Of a DNA stretch of 41,058 nucleotides, positions 1-5,721 are shown in pieces. A program made the position numbers and the translations under genes. Numbering within the stretch: the first letter of the stretch is position 1; each line of letters starts with the position of its first letter. This DNA is from a virus. The stretch covers positions 1 to 41,058 of the IMG/VR virus record IMGVR_UViG_3300046376_000136; one strand, 5' to 3'. The notes under the pieces were generated by a model. It made no database searches and was not told the DNA's origin. It saw nothing but the letters and a program-made list of their open reading frames with translations.

Positions 1-52
1 CAAGGAAAAAATGTTATGCGTCGATATTACCTAGCATAACATTTTTTCCTTG
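1..52. repeat. Perfect 19-bp inverted repeat at the window edge
   Basis: Positions 1-19 (CAAGGAAAAAATGTTATGC) are the exact reverse complement of 34-52, separated by a 14-nt spacer. The A- and T-runs lie inside the stem, so this is not a textbook terminator, although it could fold into a stable cruciform or RNA hairpin. It lies next to the iteron region and at the very start of the window. It could be an origin element, a transcription stop for leftward transcripts crossing the edge, or a structure that broke the assembly. Confidence 0.8.
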
Positions 53-81
53 GCTGAGTCAAACGATATCCCGCCCCCGGC

Positions 82-109
82 TTGATATTGTTTTTGGAGA
101 CCCTATACA
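82..109 (+). promoter_or_regulatory. Possible sigma70-type promoter before the iteron region
   Basis: TTGATA (82-87) resembles a -35 box (5 of 6 bases) and TATACA (104-109) a weak -10 box, with a 16-bp spacer. It would fire rightward into the iteron region and the clamp-loader-like gene. The -10 match is poor, so this is a candidate only. Confidence 0.3.
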
Positions 110-142
110 GAACATTTTCTTGATGATTGGTGCTGGCTTTTG

Positions 143-340
143 GCGGTCACTTGGCGAGGGCTTCGCGGTCACTTGGCAGGGCTTCGCAAGGGCTTCGCGG
201 TCACCCTCTGGCGAGGGGGTTCCGTTCCATCCGTCACTTCGCGGTCACTTGGCGAGGGCTTCGCGGTCACTCTGCAAACTTTATTTTTTGCCCGTCTAAC
301 TCTCACTCTGCGGTTCACTTGGCGGTTACTCTGCGGTCAC
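143..340. repeat. GCGGTCAC iteron cluster, candidate replication origin
   Basis: Exact GCGGTCAC copies start at 143, 165, 197, 241, 263 and 333, with degenerate copies at about 231, 310 and 322. Several start-to-start distances are near multiples of the helical turn (22, 32, 44, 22 bp), as expected for protein-binding iterons. A 31-bp segment at 143-173 recurs exactly at 241-271. The block precedes a clamp-loader-like gene. The rest of 53-442 shows no convincing gene: the open frames here encode repetitive, Gly/Arg/Ser-rich products with no domain. An origin is the favoured reading; a regulatory array is the alternative. Confidence 0.55.
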
Positions 341-404
341 TCTGCAACTTTGTGGGGTTGCATCCCAATCTAATTCCGTGCAATTGTGTAGGAGTTACAT
401 CAAT

Positions 405-428
405 CCGGGGTTTTGAACCCCCATAACC
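405..428 (+). promoter_or_regulatory. Hairpin/CATAACC leader 1
   Basis: Stem GGGGTT (407-412) pairs with AACCCC (416-421) around a 3-nt loop, followed directly by CATAACC (422-428) and then GCGAGG as Shine-Dalgarno. This is the first of eight leaders of this build in the rightward arm. Confidence 0.6.
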
Positions 429-442
429 TGCGAGGAATGATC

Positions 443-1099
443 ATGAACACACTGTTTGAAGTTTCCCCAATCCCATCCAATCAACTGCTAACTGAGAAGT
501 ACCGCCCTCTGAAGGTCGCCGGGTTCATCGGACTTGACAAACCAAAAGAGAAAATGGCGGCTCTGGTAGCCAGACCCTTTGACTCTGCTTGGATGTTCGT
601 TGGTCCCTCTGGTATGGGAAAAACTACACTTGCCCTCGCAGTTGCGGATGAGTTAAACGCCGAACTGTACCACGTACCATCGCAACGTTGCACCATCGCG
701 GAAGTTGAAAAGATTCGCTCACGTTGCCAGTATTCTCCCGCGTTCGGCAAGCGTCTCCACCTGATCTTAGTTGATGAAGCTGACACAATGAGCAAGGCGG
801 CTCAGGATGCTTTTTTGAGCATTTTGGACTCCACCAACCGGGCACCAAACACAATCATCATCTTCACGTGTAACGAAACGTTGGGCCTTGAGAATCGCTT
901 TTTGTCGCGATGCTTTGAGGTCAAATTTTCGTCTCACGCGGTATCCCAGCAAATTTCCGCGATGCTCGCGGAGGTCTGGGAAGTTGAGACGAACGGCAAT
1001 CCATCCGTACCCAATTTTCAGCGAATCGTGAAAGAGGCAAATAACAACATCCGGGCGGCTCTGATGGATTTACAGCTTGCGATTATGGCCATTGCTTAA
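443..1099 (+). CDS. Clamp-loader-like AAA+ ATPase (RFC small subunit / DnaX-like), short form
   Basis: The 218-residue product has the full core of a clamp-loader ATPase. It has Walker A GPSGMGKT (about 54-61), Walker B LILVDEAD (107-114), a sensor-1 region FTCN (141-144) and an SRC arginine-finger motif (155-157). Clamp loaders open sliding clamps around primed DNA. Family members are usually over 300 residues with a C-terminal collar domain; here the protein ends soon after the lid region, so the collar is missing or very short. I chose the ATG at 443 because GCGAGG sits seven bases upstream; an in-frame ATG at 437 is too close to it and 413 lies inside the leader hairpin. No polymerase or sliding clamp is seen in the window, so it may act on host replication proteins. 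It lies next to the candidate origin. Confidence 0.85.
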   Translation: MNTLFEVSPIPSNQLLTEKYRPLKVAGFIGLDKPKEKMAALVARPFDSAWMFVGPSGMGKTTLALAVADELNAELYHVPSQRCTIAEVEKIRSRCQYSPAFGKRLHLILVDEADTMSKAAQDAFLSILDSTNRAPNTIIIFTCNETLGLENRFLSRCFEVKFSSHAVSQQISAMLAEVWEVETNGNPSVPNFQRIVKEANNNIRAALMDLQLAIMAIA

Positions 1100-1116
1100 C
1101 GGTTCGCGAGTGTGAT

Positions 1117-1160
1117 AGAAGTATAGTTATTAGACGGGTTTCGACCCATAACCCAAAGGG
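1117..1160 (+). promoter_or_regulatory. Hairpin/CATAACC leader 2 with TATAGTTATT block
   Basis: AGAAGTATAGTTATTAGACG is followed by GGGT-TTCG-ACCC (1136-1147), a hairpin with a UUCG tetraloop, then ATAACCC and AAGGGG. Almost the same block recurs at 1338-1388. TATAGT (1122-1127) is a possible -10 box whose start point would fall near the hairpin, but no -35 is evident. GTTAT upstream can also pair with ATAAC downstream, extending the stem across a bulge. Confidence 0.6.
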
Positions 1161-1166
1161 GACAAC

Positions 1167-1337
1167 ATGCACAACATGACTAGTTTTGAATCTCAGACCC
1201 TTATCAACTGGTTCCTGTATCAGATGACAATGGAACAGCGCGAGAAGTTGATGCGCGAACTTCCCACCATTTACAACCTTGCGGTTAACGCTCAGATTGT
1301 CAAAGTTGTGCGCGTGAGCGATAACCAGTCTATCTAA
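1167..1337 (+). CDS. Small unknown protein (56 aa)
   Basis: ATG at 1167 lies seven bases after a strong AAGGGG ribosome site inside the conserved leader; the frame runs to TAA at 1335-1337. The product begins MHNMTSFESQ and is probably mostly helical, with a polar N-terminal half and a hydrophobic, valine-rich C-terminal third. A second ATG at 1176 is possible but further from the ribosome site. I do not recognise the family. Its own leader, near identical to that of the next gene (ArdC-like), suggests the two are expressed alike. Confidence 0.65.
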   Translation: MHNMTSFESQTLINWFLYQMTMEQREKLMRELPTIYNLAVNAQIVKVVRVSDNQSI

Positions 1338-1388
1338 GAAGTATAGTTATTAGACGGGGTTCGTTCGCGAACCCCATAACCCAAAGGG
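1338..1388 (+). promoter_or_regulatory. Hairpin/CATAACC leader 3 with TATAGTTATT block
   Basis: The block AGAAGTATAGTTATTAGACG repeats from leader 2. The stem GGGGTTCG (1356-1363) pairs perfectly with CGAACCCC (1368-1375) across a TTCG loop, then ATAACCC and AAAGGGGG. The upstream GTTAT can also pair with ATAAC. It sits immediately before the ArdC-like gene. Confidence 0.65.
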
Positions 1389-1395
1389 GGATTGC

Positions 1396-2286
1396 ATGAA
1401 CATCTACGAAACGATTACAAACCGCATTATCGCCTCGCTTGAGGCTGGCGTTATTCCGTGGCGGAAACAGTGGAAAGTTTCCGGCAAAAATGGGGGGGCG
1501 GCTGGCGTTCCCTACAATGTGACATCTGGCAAGCGATACCGGGGGATCAATGAAATTTCCCTTTTGTGCTCTGGTTATGCGTCTAGCGGTTGGTGTACGT
1601 ACAAACAGGCGCAAGCGTTGGGCTATCAGGTTCGCAAGGGTGAGCGTTCCTCGCCGGTCGTGTGGTGGTCATTCCCTGACCGCGCGAACCCGGCAGAAAA
1701 AGACCGTGCTCCGTTCGCAAAATTTTACAGCGTCTTCAATTTGGAGCAGATGGACGGCGTACCGGGTGAATTGCCGTTAGGCGATACAGCGGAACCGTTC
1801 GACGCTATAGCCTCCGCTGAACTGGTAGCCAATAACTACATGGGTGCGGCGTCTCATCCTACGCTGTCTCACGGTGGCTCAGATGCCTATTTCAGACCCT
1901 CTACCGATCATGTCCAGATGCCTCCTCGCGAGTCGTTCGTCTCCCCTGAAAATTACTATTCGGTTCTGTTTCATGAGTTCGTGCATTCGACCGGCATTAA
2001 ATCGCGGTTGGGTCGCGAGGAGTTAGCGTCAATGGTTCGCTTCGGTGATCGCGAATATTCCAAGGAAGAATTAACGGCGGAGTTCGGCGCGGCGTTCCTC
2101 TGCGGCGAAGCTGGTATCTCGAATGAGGCTCTGTTAGATAATTCGGCGGCGTACATCCAATCTTGGATAGCCAAACTTCAGAGTGACAAAACCTTCGCGA
2201 TACAGGCCGCGCAACGTGGCCAAAAAGCGGCCGATTTTATCCTCGGGCGTACGTGGAAGGCGGCGGAGGAGGTCGCGGCGGAGTAG
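1396..2286 (+). CDS. ardC: ArdC-like anti-restriction protein (ssDNA-binding domain plus zincin metallopeptidase)
   Basis: The 296-residue protein has the two-part build of ArdC. An N-terminal DUF1738-type ssDNA-binding domain (about 1-120, with IPWRKQW and the aromatic WWSFPD segment) is followed by a zincin-like metallopeptidase domain. The zinc site HEFVH is at about 193-197 (H193, E194, H197), with the downstream KEELTAEFGAAFL segment (about 223-234) giving the likely third, glutamate ligand. In plasmids, ArdC shields incoming DNA from host restriction. Start ATG 1396 follows AAAGGGGG. As an early rightward gene it would be made before most virion genes. A TGTAGTTAY site (1832-1840) lies inside it. 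Family assignment is firm; anti-restriction activity in this phage is inferred. Confidence 0.9.
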   Translation: MNIYETITNRIIASLEAGVIPWRKQWKVSGKNGGAAGVPYNVTSGKRYRGINEISLLCSGYASSGWCTYKQAQALGYQVRKGERSSPVVWWSFPDRANPAEKDRAPFAKFYSVFNLEQMDGVPGELPLGDTAEPFDAIASAELVANNYMGAASHPTLSHGGSDAYFRPSTDHVQMPPRESFVSPENYYSVLFHEFVHSTGIKSRLGREELASMVRFGDREYSKEELTAEFGAAFLCGEAGISNEALLDNSAAYIQSWIAKLQSDKTFAIQAAQRGQKAADFILGRTWKAAEEVAAE

Positions 2287-2298
2287 TTCGCAGATGGG

Positions 2299-2355
2299 CG
2301 CGGAGTGCTGTCAAAGCCTCCGCGTTAATGCGGCGGTGGGAGTCCAAAGCCTCCC
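2299..2355 (+). promoter_or_regulatory. Tandem hairpins before the 110-aa gene
   Basis: CGCGGAG (2299-2305) pairs with CTCCGCG (2318-2324), and GGGAG (2338-2342) with CTCCC (2351-2355). Both loops share the sequence CAAAGC, so the pair looks like an imperfect duplication. It occupies the place of the hairpin leaders seen elsewhere in this arm but lacks CATAACC. Confidence 0.5.
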
Positions 2356-2372
2356 GCATTGGAAGGGGAAAC

Positions 2373-2705
2373 ATGCAAGACAGCAACTTGCTAACTCACG
2401 TAATGCGCTGGCATGGTCGGGCGGCTGTCGAACCCGTTTATGGTACTGGCGTAGTCGTGGAAGAAACGGTGCCGCGTGGTGCTGCCACTCCGGTAATAGA
2501 TGCGCTCTGGCGTCCGGGCTGCGGTTATGAAATAGCCTGCTTCGCTCCTCGCAGTGCTCCGGCGCGGCAACTGTCCAGCGCGGCAAAAGGTAGCATGCGG
2601 CGTAAAGCTCTGGCGCGTCGTGTCAATGCGGCGGCTCCCCTCTTCGCGGCTGATCTGTACGCGGCTGCGCTGGCTAAAAATTCTGCTTACTTTGATGGTG
2701 AGTAA
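2373..2705 (+). CDS. Unknown protein (110 aa)
   Basis: ATG 2373 follows GGAAGGGG, so the longer frame from 2253 is not used. The product is alanine- and arginine-rich, with a first half that may be beta-rich (GTGVVVEETV, VIDALWRPGCGYEIACFAP) and a basic, helical second half (KALARRVNAAAPLFAADLYAA). No family recognised. It sits between the ArdC-like gene and a series of small unknowns, so an early-infection role is plausible but unproven. Confidence 0.6.
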   Translation: MQDSNLLTHVMRWHGRAAVEPVYGTGVVVEETVPRGAATPVIDALWRPGCGYEIACFAPRSAPARQLSSAAKGSMRRKALARRVNAAAPLFAADLYAAALAKNSAYFDGE

Positions 2706-2717
2706 GTTAACCAAGGC

Positions 2718-2736
2718 GGGGCTAATCCCCATAACC
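2718..2736 (+). promoter_or_regulatory. Hairpin/CATAACC leader 4
   Basis: GGGG (2718-2721), loop CTAAT, CCCC (2727-2730), then ATAACC. The ribosome site TCGGAGG follows about 15 bases later, before the ATG at 2759. Confidence 0.55.
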
Positions 2737-2758
2737 GGAACCGTTCGGAGGTCTCAAA

Positions 2759-2920
2759 ATGTTTCTACTTCCTTTGATGGCGGCGCTCGCCGTTGTCTTC
2801 AATTTCCCCCCCTCGTGCGTTTATTCCGTTGTCCGCTGCATCGTTCGCCACAAGCGCGACAAGGCGGCGGCGGTCGCGTTGCGTGCAATGAAGTACAACG
2901 ACATCCGGCGAACCCGCTAA
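2759..2920 (+). CDS. Small hydrophobic/basic protein (53 aa)
   Basis: ATG 2759 follows a CGGAGGTCTC ribosome site; TAA is at 2918-2920. The N-terminal half (LLPLMAALAVVFNF) is hydrophobic and could be one membrane segment. The C-terminal half is strongly basic (RHKRDKAAAV, then RRTR at the end), fitting a single-pass protein with a positive cytoplasmic tail. No family recognised. The leader and ribosome site argue that it is a real gene. Confidence 0.55.
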   Translation: MFLLPLMAALAVVFNFPPSCVYSVVRCIVRHKRDKAAAVALRAMKYNDIRRTR

Positions 2921-2929
2921 ACCCTAACC

Positions 2930-2958
2930 GGGGGCCGCTGCTGGCGGCTCCCATAACC
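2930..2958 (+). promoter_or_regulatory. Hairpin/CATAACC leader 5
   Basis: GGGGGCCGC (2930-2938) pairs with GCGGCTCCC (2944-2952) with a bulged T, around loop TGCTG, then ATAACC. Nearly identical to leaders 7 and 8 at 3531 and 3979. Confidence 0.6.
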
Positions 2959-2973
2959 TGAAAGAGAGGATTC

Positions 2974-3261
2974 ATGTCCTACTATCGTCGCAACTATCGC
3001 ACGTCTAAACCCGTTGTTCGCAATATCGCCGTTAAGTTCGCGGCTCCCTGCGCCTGCTGTGGCGTCACCATCAAAGCAGGCGAGCTTGCCACTTATTACC
3101 CGGTCGGAACTATCGCCAGTGTCACGGTCGCCAAGATTTGCCATATCGGGGGCCTTGAGGGTAACAGTCACCATTGTGCGGCGAATCTCAGGGCGGCGTT
3201 TGTGAAGGCGGAGGATACGCAACTGGCCTCGTACGTTGCTGAGGGCCTGGGCGAGTGGTAG
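2974..3261 (+). CDS. Small putative zinc-binding protein (95 aa)
   Basis: Start ATG 2974 follows AAAGAGAGG. The sequence has a CACC cluster (C26, C28, C29), then ITIKAGELATYYP-like spacing (VTIKAGELATYYP), a CH pair at 56-57 and an HHC triplet at 66-68. This pattern of Cys and His suggests one bound zinc ion. The segment after CACC, with AGE followed by aromatics, resembles zinc-ribbon modules in other phage small proteins, but I cannot name a family. Zinc binding is inferred from residue pattern alone. Confidence 0.65.
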   Translation: MSYYRRNYRTSKPVVRNIAVKFAAPCACCGVTIKAGELATYYPVGTIASVTVAKICHIGGLEGNSHHCAANLRAAFVKAEDTQLASYVAEGLGEW

Positions 3262-3273
3262 CGTGTGGTATAG

Positions 3274-3306
3274 TGTAGTTATTCCGGGGGCTAGGCTCCC
3301 ACAACC
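3274..3306 (+). promoter_or_regulatory. Hairpin leader 6 with TGTAGTTAT site
   Basis: TGTAGTTAT (3274-3282) is followed by a GGGGGC/GCTCCC stem (3286-3300, one wobble, loop TAG) and CACAACC, a one-base variant of CATAACC. TATAGT just upstream (3269-3274) parallels leaders 2 and 3. Confidence 0.55.
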
Positions 3307-3321
3307 TTAAGGGGGATTTAT

Positions 3322-3516
3322 ATGTTTGAACTGTCGGAAGCTGCTGAGGCGGCTCTTATTCTTCATAACGCTAAGAAGGCTGTAACCGGGCGCGGCGATG
3401 GCTCCTGGTGGATGCTCGACAAACTCCAGTGGAAAATCATCTCGTCTCTCACTGGCACAGAGCACGCTTTCATTCTCGGTATCATCACGGCTTACAATCT
3501 GCGGCGGGTCGCATAA
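3322..3516 (+). CDS. Small unknown protein (64 aa)
   Basis: ATG 3322 follows TTAAGGGGGATTTAT, a strong ribosome site. The product is predicted helical: an N-terminal helix (LSEAAEAALILHNAKKAV), a Gly/Trp turn (GDGSWW) and a second helix ending LGIITAYNLRRVA. No domain recognised. Confidence 0.55.
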   Translation: MFELSEAAEAALILHNAKKAVTGRGDGSWWMLDKLQWKIISSLTGTEHAFILGIITAYNLRRVA

Positions 3517-3530
3517 ACTTTACTTCAACC

Positions 3531-3560
3531 GGGGGCCGCTGCTGGCGGCTCCCCATAACC
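3531..3560 (+). promoter_or_regulatory. Hairpin/CATAACC leader 7
   Basis: GGGGGCCGC pairs with GCGGCTCCCC around TGCTG, followed by ATAACC (3555-3560), then AAGAAGGGG and a TGTAGTTAT site in reverse (3574-3582) that runs into the start codon at 3582. Confidence 0.6.
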
Positions 3561-3581
3561 TTTAAGAAGGGGAATAACTAC

Positions 3582-3971
3582 ATGAAAAACTTCGTTGGCG
3601 TCCGCTCGTTTCGCAAGGATATTAAACCGTACTTCCGTTTTTACTCGGCTCCGTTGGGCGAGATTGTCGAGGCGGAGGTCCATTACCGCGATGGATTTAA
3701 TGGCGGCAAGCGCGGTTATTATCTCGCGTTCTACGTCAAGACTCTCAACGCTGACGGCTCCGTCGTCTGGATGCCTATGACCTCCCCTCAGTTGCGCGTC
3801 TACCTGGGCGATGCTACGCGGTTCAACCTGTCGGCGCTGCAAGGGTTCGCGGTTCGCTTGGATGCTTCAATCCCCGATCTGGCGGCGCTGTGGCTGCGTG
3901 ATGGCTCGGCGGCGGTTACTGATGCGGTCGTGGCTCTGCTGGCGGCTCCTGCGCTCTCTCTCACCATGTAA
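3582..3971 (+). CDS. Unknown protein (129 aa)
   Basis: ATG 3582 follows AAGAAGGGG; the longer frame from 3408 overlaps the previous gene and is rejected. The N-terminal 70 residues look beta-rich (YFRFYSAPLGEIVEAEVHYR, GYYLAFYVKTL). The C-terminal part is alanine/leucine-rich and helical (DAVVALLAAPALSL). No family recognised. Confidence 0.6.
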   Translation: MKNFVGVRSFRKDIKPYFRFYSAPLGEIVEAEVHYRDGFNGGKRGYYLAFYVKTLNADGSVVWMPMTSPQLRVYLGDATRFNLSALQGFAVRLDASIPDLAALWLRDGSAAVTDAVVALLAAPALSLTM

Positions 3972-3978
3972 TCCAACC

Positions 3979-4015
3979 GGGGGCCGCTGCTGCTTGGCGG
4001 CGGCTCCCCATAACC
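3979..4015 (+). promoter_or_regulatory. Hairpin/CATAACC leader 8
   Basis: Same build as leaders 5 and 7 but with a longer loop (TGCTGCTTG) between GGGGGCCGC and GCGGCGGCTCCCC, then ATAACC, TTTTAAAGGGG and a reverse TGTAGTTAT site (4028-4036) just before the ATG at 4037. Confidence 0.6.
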
Positions 4016-4036
4016 TTTTAAAGGGGAATAACTACA

Positions 4037-4402
4037 ATGGAAAAACAGACACTGACTCAGGCCGATCTAGACGGCTTCTACGGTAGTGACAACTATTACA
4101 GGCATGGGCTGACTGGCTACGTTTACACCGATGGCATCAAGTATCTGGCGGAGGTCGGCGGGGCTTACTGGCTGATTGATGAGGTCATGCTTGAAAACAG
4201 GTTCCGCGCTGAGGTCCGGGCGGAGGAGTTTCAAGTGTGGAAGCTGGTACGGGATGCGGAGGGCCACTCTGCTTGGCTGGTCATGGAGGATGGCAACGAC
4301 AACGCAATCCGGCGCAAGCGGATAGAGTTCACTGATTTTCCGCTGCCGGAGGTCACTCTTTTCTTTGAAAATTCCACGCTGTTTCTACCTCGGGAGAGAT
4401 AA
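4037..4402 (+). CDS. DUF6876-type phage/plasmid protein (121 aa)
   Basis: The sequence carries features I associate with the DUF6876 family: FYGSDNYYRH near the N-terminus, YTDGIKYLAEVGGAYWLIDE, FQVWKL, a DGN turn and a TDFPLPEVTLFF strand ending in LFLPRER. Family members occur in phages, plasmids and mobile regions and have no known biochemical role. Length fits the family. ATG 4037 follows TTTTAAAGGGG. It heads a compact run of four genes (4037-5162) with 3-bp gaps or 1-bp overlaps, so these are probably co-translated. Confidence 0.75.
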   Translation: MEKQTLTQADLDGFYGSDNYYRHGLTGYVYTDGIKYLAEVGGAYWLIDEVMLENRFRAEVRAEEFQVWKLVRDAEGHSAWLVMEDGNDNAIRRKRIEFTDFPLPEVTLFFENSTLFLPRER

Positions 4403-4405
4403 ACG

Positions 4406-4720
4406 ATGGCATACGACTACGGTCATGCGATGCAAATCATGCGCGATGCGCGAGTGTTCGCGCCTTCGCTGATTTTCATGGGCGGTCAGTACCACGTCTT
4501 TACTCGCACGGTGCTGCTCGGCTCCGGCGACACGATAGAGGCGGCTCTAGTTGCCGCGCGGTTGATTCCGCTCGTCATTCCCCCCTCTATCCTGTTTGTC
4601 GCGGTCGGCTTCAACATCGTCAAGGAAAACGAACGGATGGCGGTCGCAAAGTCGCGCACGATGGCTATGCGGATCGCCAACGCACTTAACGAATACGTTC
4701 CGGGGGATAGGGGTTACTGA
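4406..4720 (+). CDS. Unknown protein (104 aa)
   Basis: Starts three bases after the previous stop, with CGGGAGAGA as ribosome site. A hydrophobic stretch (ARLIPLVIPPSILFVAVGF, about 51-69) could be one membrane segment or a buried core strand-helix. The C-terminus is a basic helix (AKSRTMAMRIANALNEYV). Function unknown. Its TGA overlaps the next gene's ATG (TGATG). Confidence 0.6.
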   Translation: MAYDYGHAMQIMRDARVFAPSLIFMGGQYHVFTRTVLLGSGDTIEAALVAARLIPLVIPPSILFVAVGFNIVKENERMAVAKSRTMAMRIANALNEYVPGDRGY

Positions 4721-4902
4721 TGGCGTCGATACTGAGTTGGCCAAACAAACCAGAAAATAGGGGGGTACCGATGAACGCTGTTTTTATGGCTGTGGTCACA
4801 ACGTTGCGCGAAGCCATGAACGCCTTACCGTGGGACCAATACAAGGCCTTAATCGCGAAGCTACACAAGACACTGACGGAAGAAATGGAGCGCATTAGAT
4901 AA
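4720..4902 (+). CDS. Small unknown protein (60 aa)
   Basis: The ATG at 4720 is coupled to the previous stop. An alternative ATG at 4771 has a strong AGGGGGG ribosome site before it and would give 43 residues starting MNAVFMAVV. The body is one long amphipathic helix (TTLREAMNALPWDQYKALIA and onward to EEMERIR). No family recognised. Its stop overlaps the next start (TAATG). Confidence 0.5.
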   Translation: MASILSWPNKPENRGVPMNAVFMAVVTTLREAMNALPWDQYKALIAKLHKTLTEEMERIR

Positions 4903-5162
4903 TGGCTGACGACAACGCATTGCTGGACGTGGGCCGCGAACTGACGGCGGCGGAGTTGGTTCCTAAAACTGTGGTCATCCTGGGCCGTGCTGATCGGGCC
5001 GTCATGGTTACAACTTGGGTTCAATCGGTCGGGGTGGATTTCGTCGCCTTCTATCACGGCGCAGTTCACACAACCTTTATCGCTCGGCGGCTCCCCGATG
5101 ACACTTTGACCGATGACAGCGGGGCGCGAATCCTCGTGTTTGAATACTTGGGGGTGGTCTAA
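4902..5162 (+). CDS. Unknown protein (86 aa)
   Basis: Coupled by a TAATG overlap to the gene before. The product looks like a small alpha/beta or beta domain (VPKTVVILGRADRAVMVTTW, VDFVAFYHGAVHTTFIA, ARILVFEYLGVV). Last of the four-gene run; a strong hairpin follows. Function unknown. Confidence 0.55.
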   Translation: MADDNALLDVGRELTAAELVPKTVVILGRADRAVMVTTWVQSVGVDFVAFYHGAVHTTFIARRLPDDTLTDDSGARILVFEYLGVV

Positions 5163-5177
5163 CGCCAATCATCCGCT

Positions 5178-5228
5178 AAACGCTTGCAGAATCGCCGTGG
5201 GGTGTAGCCTCACGGCGTTTCTGCGTTT
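5178..5228 (+). terminator. Long hairpin after the early gene run
   Basis: CGCCGTG (5193-5199) pairs with CACGGCG (5211-5217); the stem extends outward through CAGAA/TTCTG and AAACG/CGTTT with small bulges. There is no long U-run (GTTTGGGG follows), so termination may be weak or factor-dependent. Confidence 0.55.
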
Positions 5229-5307
5229 GGGGTGGGGGTTAGGGCCGTCCGGTCGTCTCCGGCGCGTCCTGGGGGCTATAATCGACGGGCAGTTGAAGGG
5301 TGGCTTA

Positions 5308-5628
5308 ATGCTGAGTCCGCTACTGTCGAACACACTCCCCATCTCTCAAATCCACACCTCGCAGGATACGACCGTTATCAAGCTGGCCGGTCCTGCGGAT
5401 GCGTGCTGTGAGATGACGATTCAACGGGTCGCCTCTCACATCCCCGCTCACATCCGGCGCGTCCGCATTGAAGGCGATGAACCGTTGATGCATGGTGATC
5501 AGCTTGGCGTCCTGCTGAGTGAGCTTTCCTTTGAAGGAAAAACCATCCATCTGCGAACCTCGGGGATTCTCGAACCTCCGGCTTACTGGAAGGACAATAC
5601 ACACATCTGCTGGTCGTTCGGGTTATAG
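5308..5628 (+). CDS. QueE-like / radical-SAM-derived small protein lacking the iron-sulfur cysteines (106 aa)
   Basis: ATG 5308 follows GAAGGG; TATAAT at 5277-5282 is a possible -10 box. By eye the sequence lines up with QueE (7-carboxy-7-deazaguanine synthase) and related radical-SAM activases. ISQIHTSQ matches the N-terminal strand and VIKLAG the strand before the cluster loop. VRIEGDEPLMHGDQLGVLLS matches the GGEP SAM-binding segment, and GKTIHLRTSG the following strand. The CxxxCxxC cluster loop is replaced by GPADACCEM, and the protein is about half normal length. If the relationship is real it cannot do standard radical-SAM chemistry; it may be a decayed remnant or a repurposed binding protein. 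Chance similarity is not excluded. Confidence 0.5.
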   Translation: MLSPLLSNTLPISQIHTSQDTTVIKLAGPADACCEMTIQRVASHIPAHIRRVRIEGDEPLMHGDQLGVLLSELSFEGKTIHLRTSGILEPPAYWKDNTHICWSFGL

Positions 5629-5721
5629 GCTTGTGCGCGGTCGCAGGAGCGGCGCTGCCTTAACGAACCCAGTCCTCTCCTGCTGCCTCGGCAAGACTGG
5701 CTCTGATGATTGGAGGATTTA

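Noticed and set aside
143-340. Possible CRISPR array
   Set aside because: Repeats are only 8-31 bp, unevenly spaced and not separated by unique spacers of constant length; no cas genes nearby.
127-426. Open reading frames across the iteron block (up to 99 codons)
   Set aside because: Low-complexity Gly/Arg/Ser product generated by the repeats, no ribosome site, and overlap with the leader hairpin of the ATPase gene.
5629-5721. Possible tRNA or structured RNA after the QueE-like gene
   Set aside because: Short stems such as CCAGTC/GACTGG exist, but no cloverleaf, TTCGA-type T-loop or CCA-compatible acceptor can be formed.
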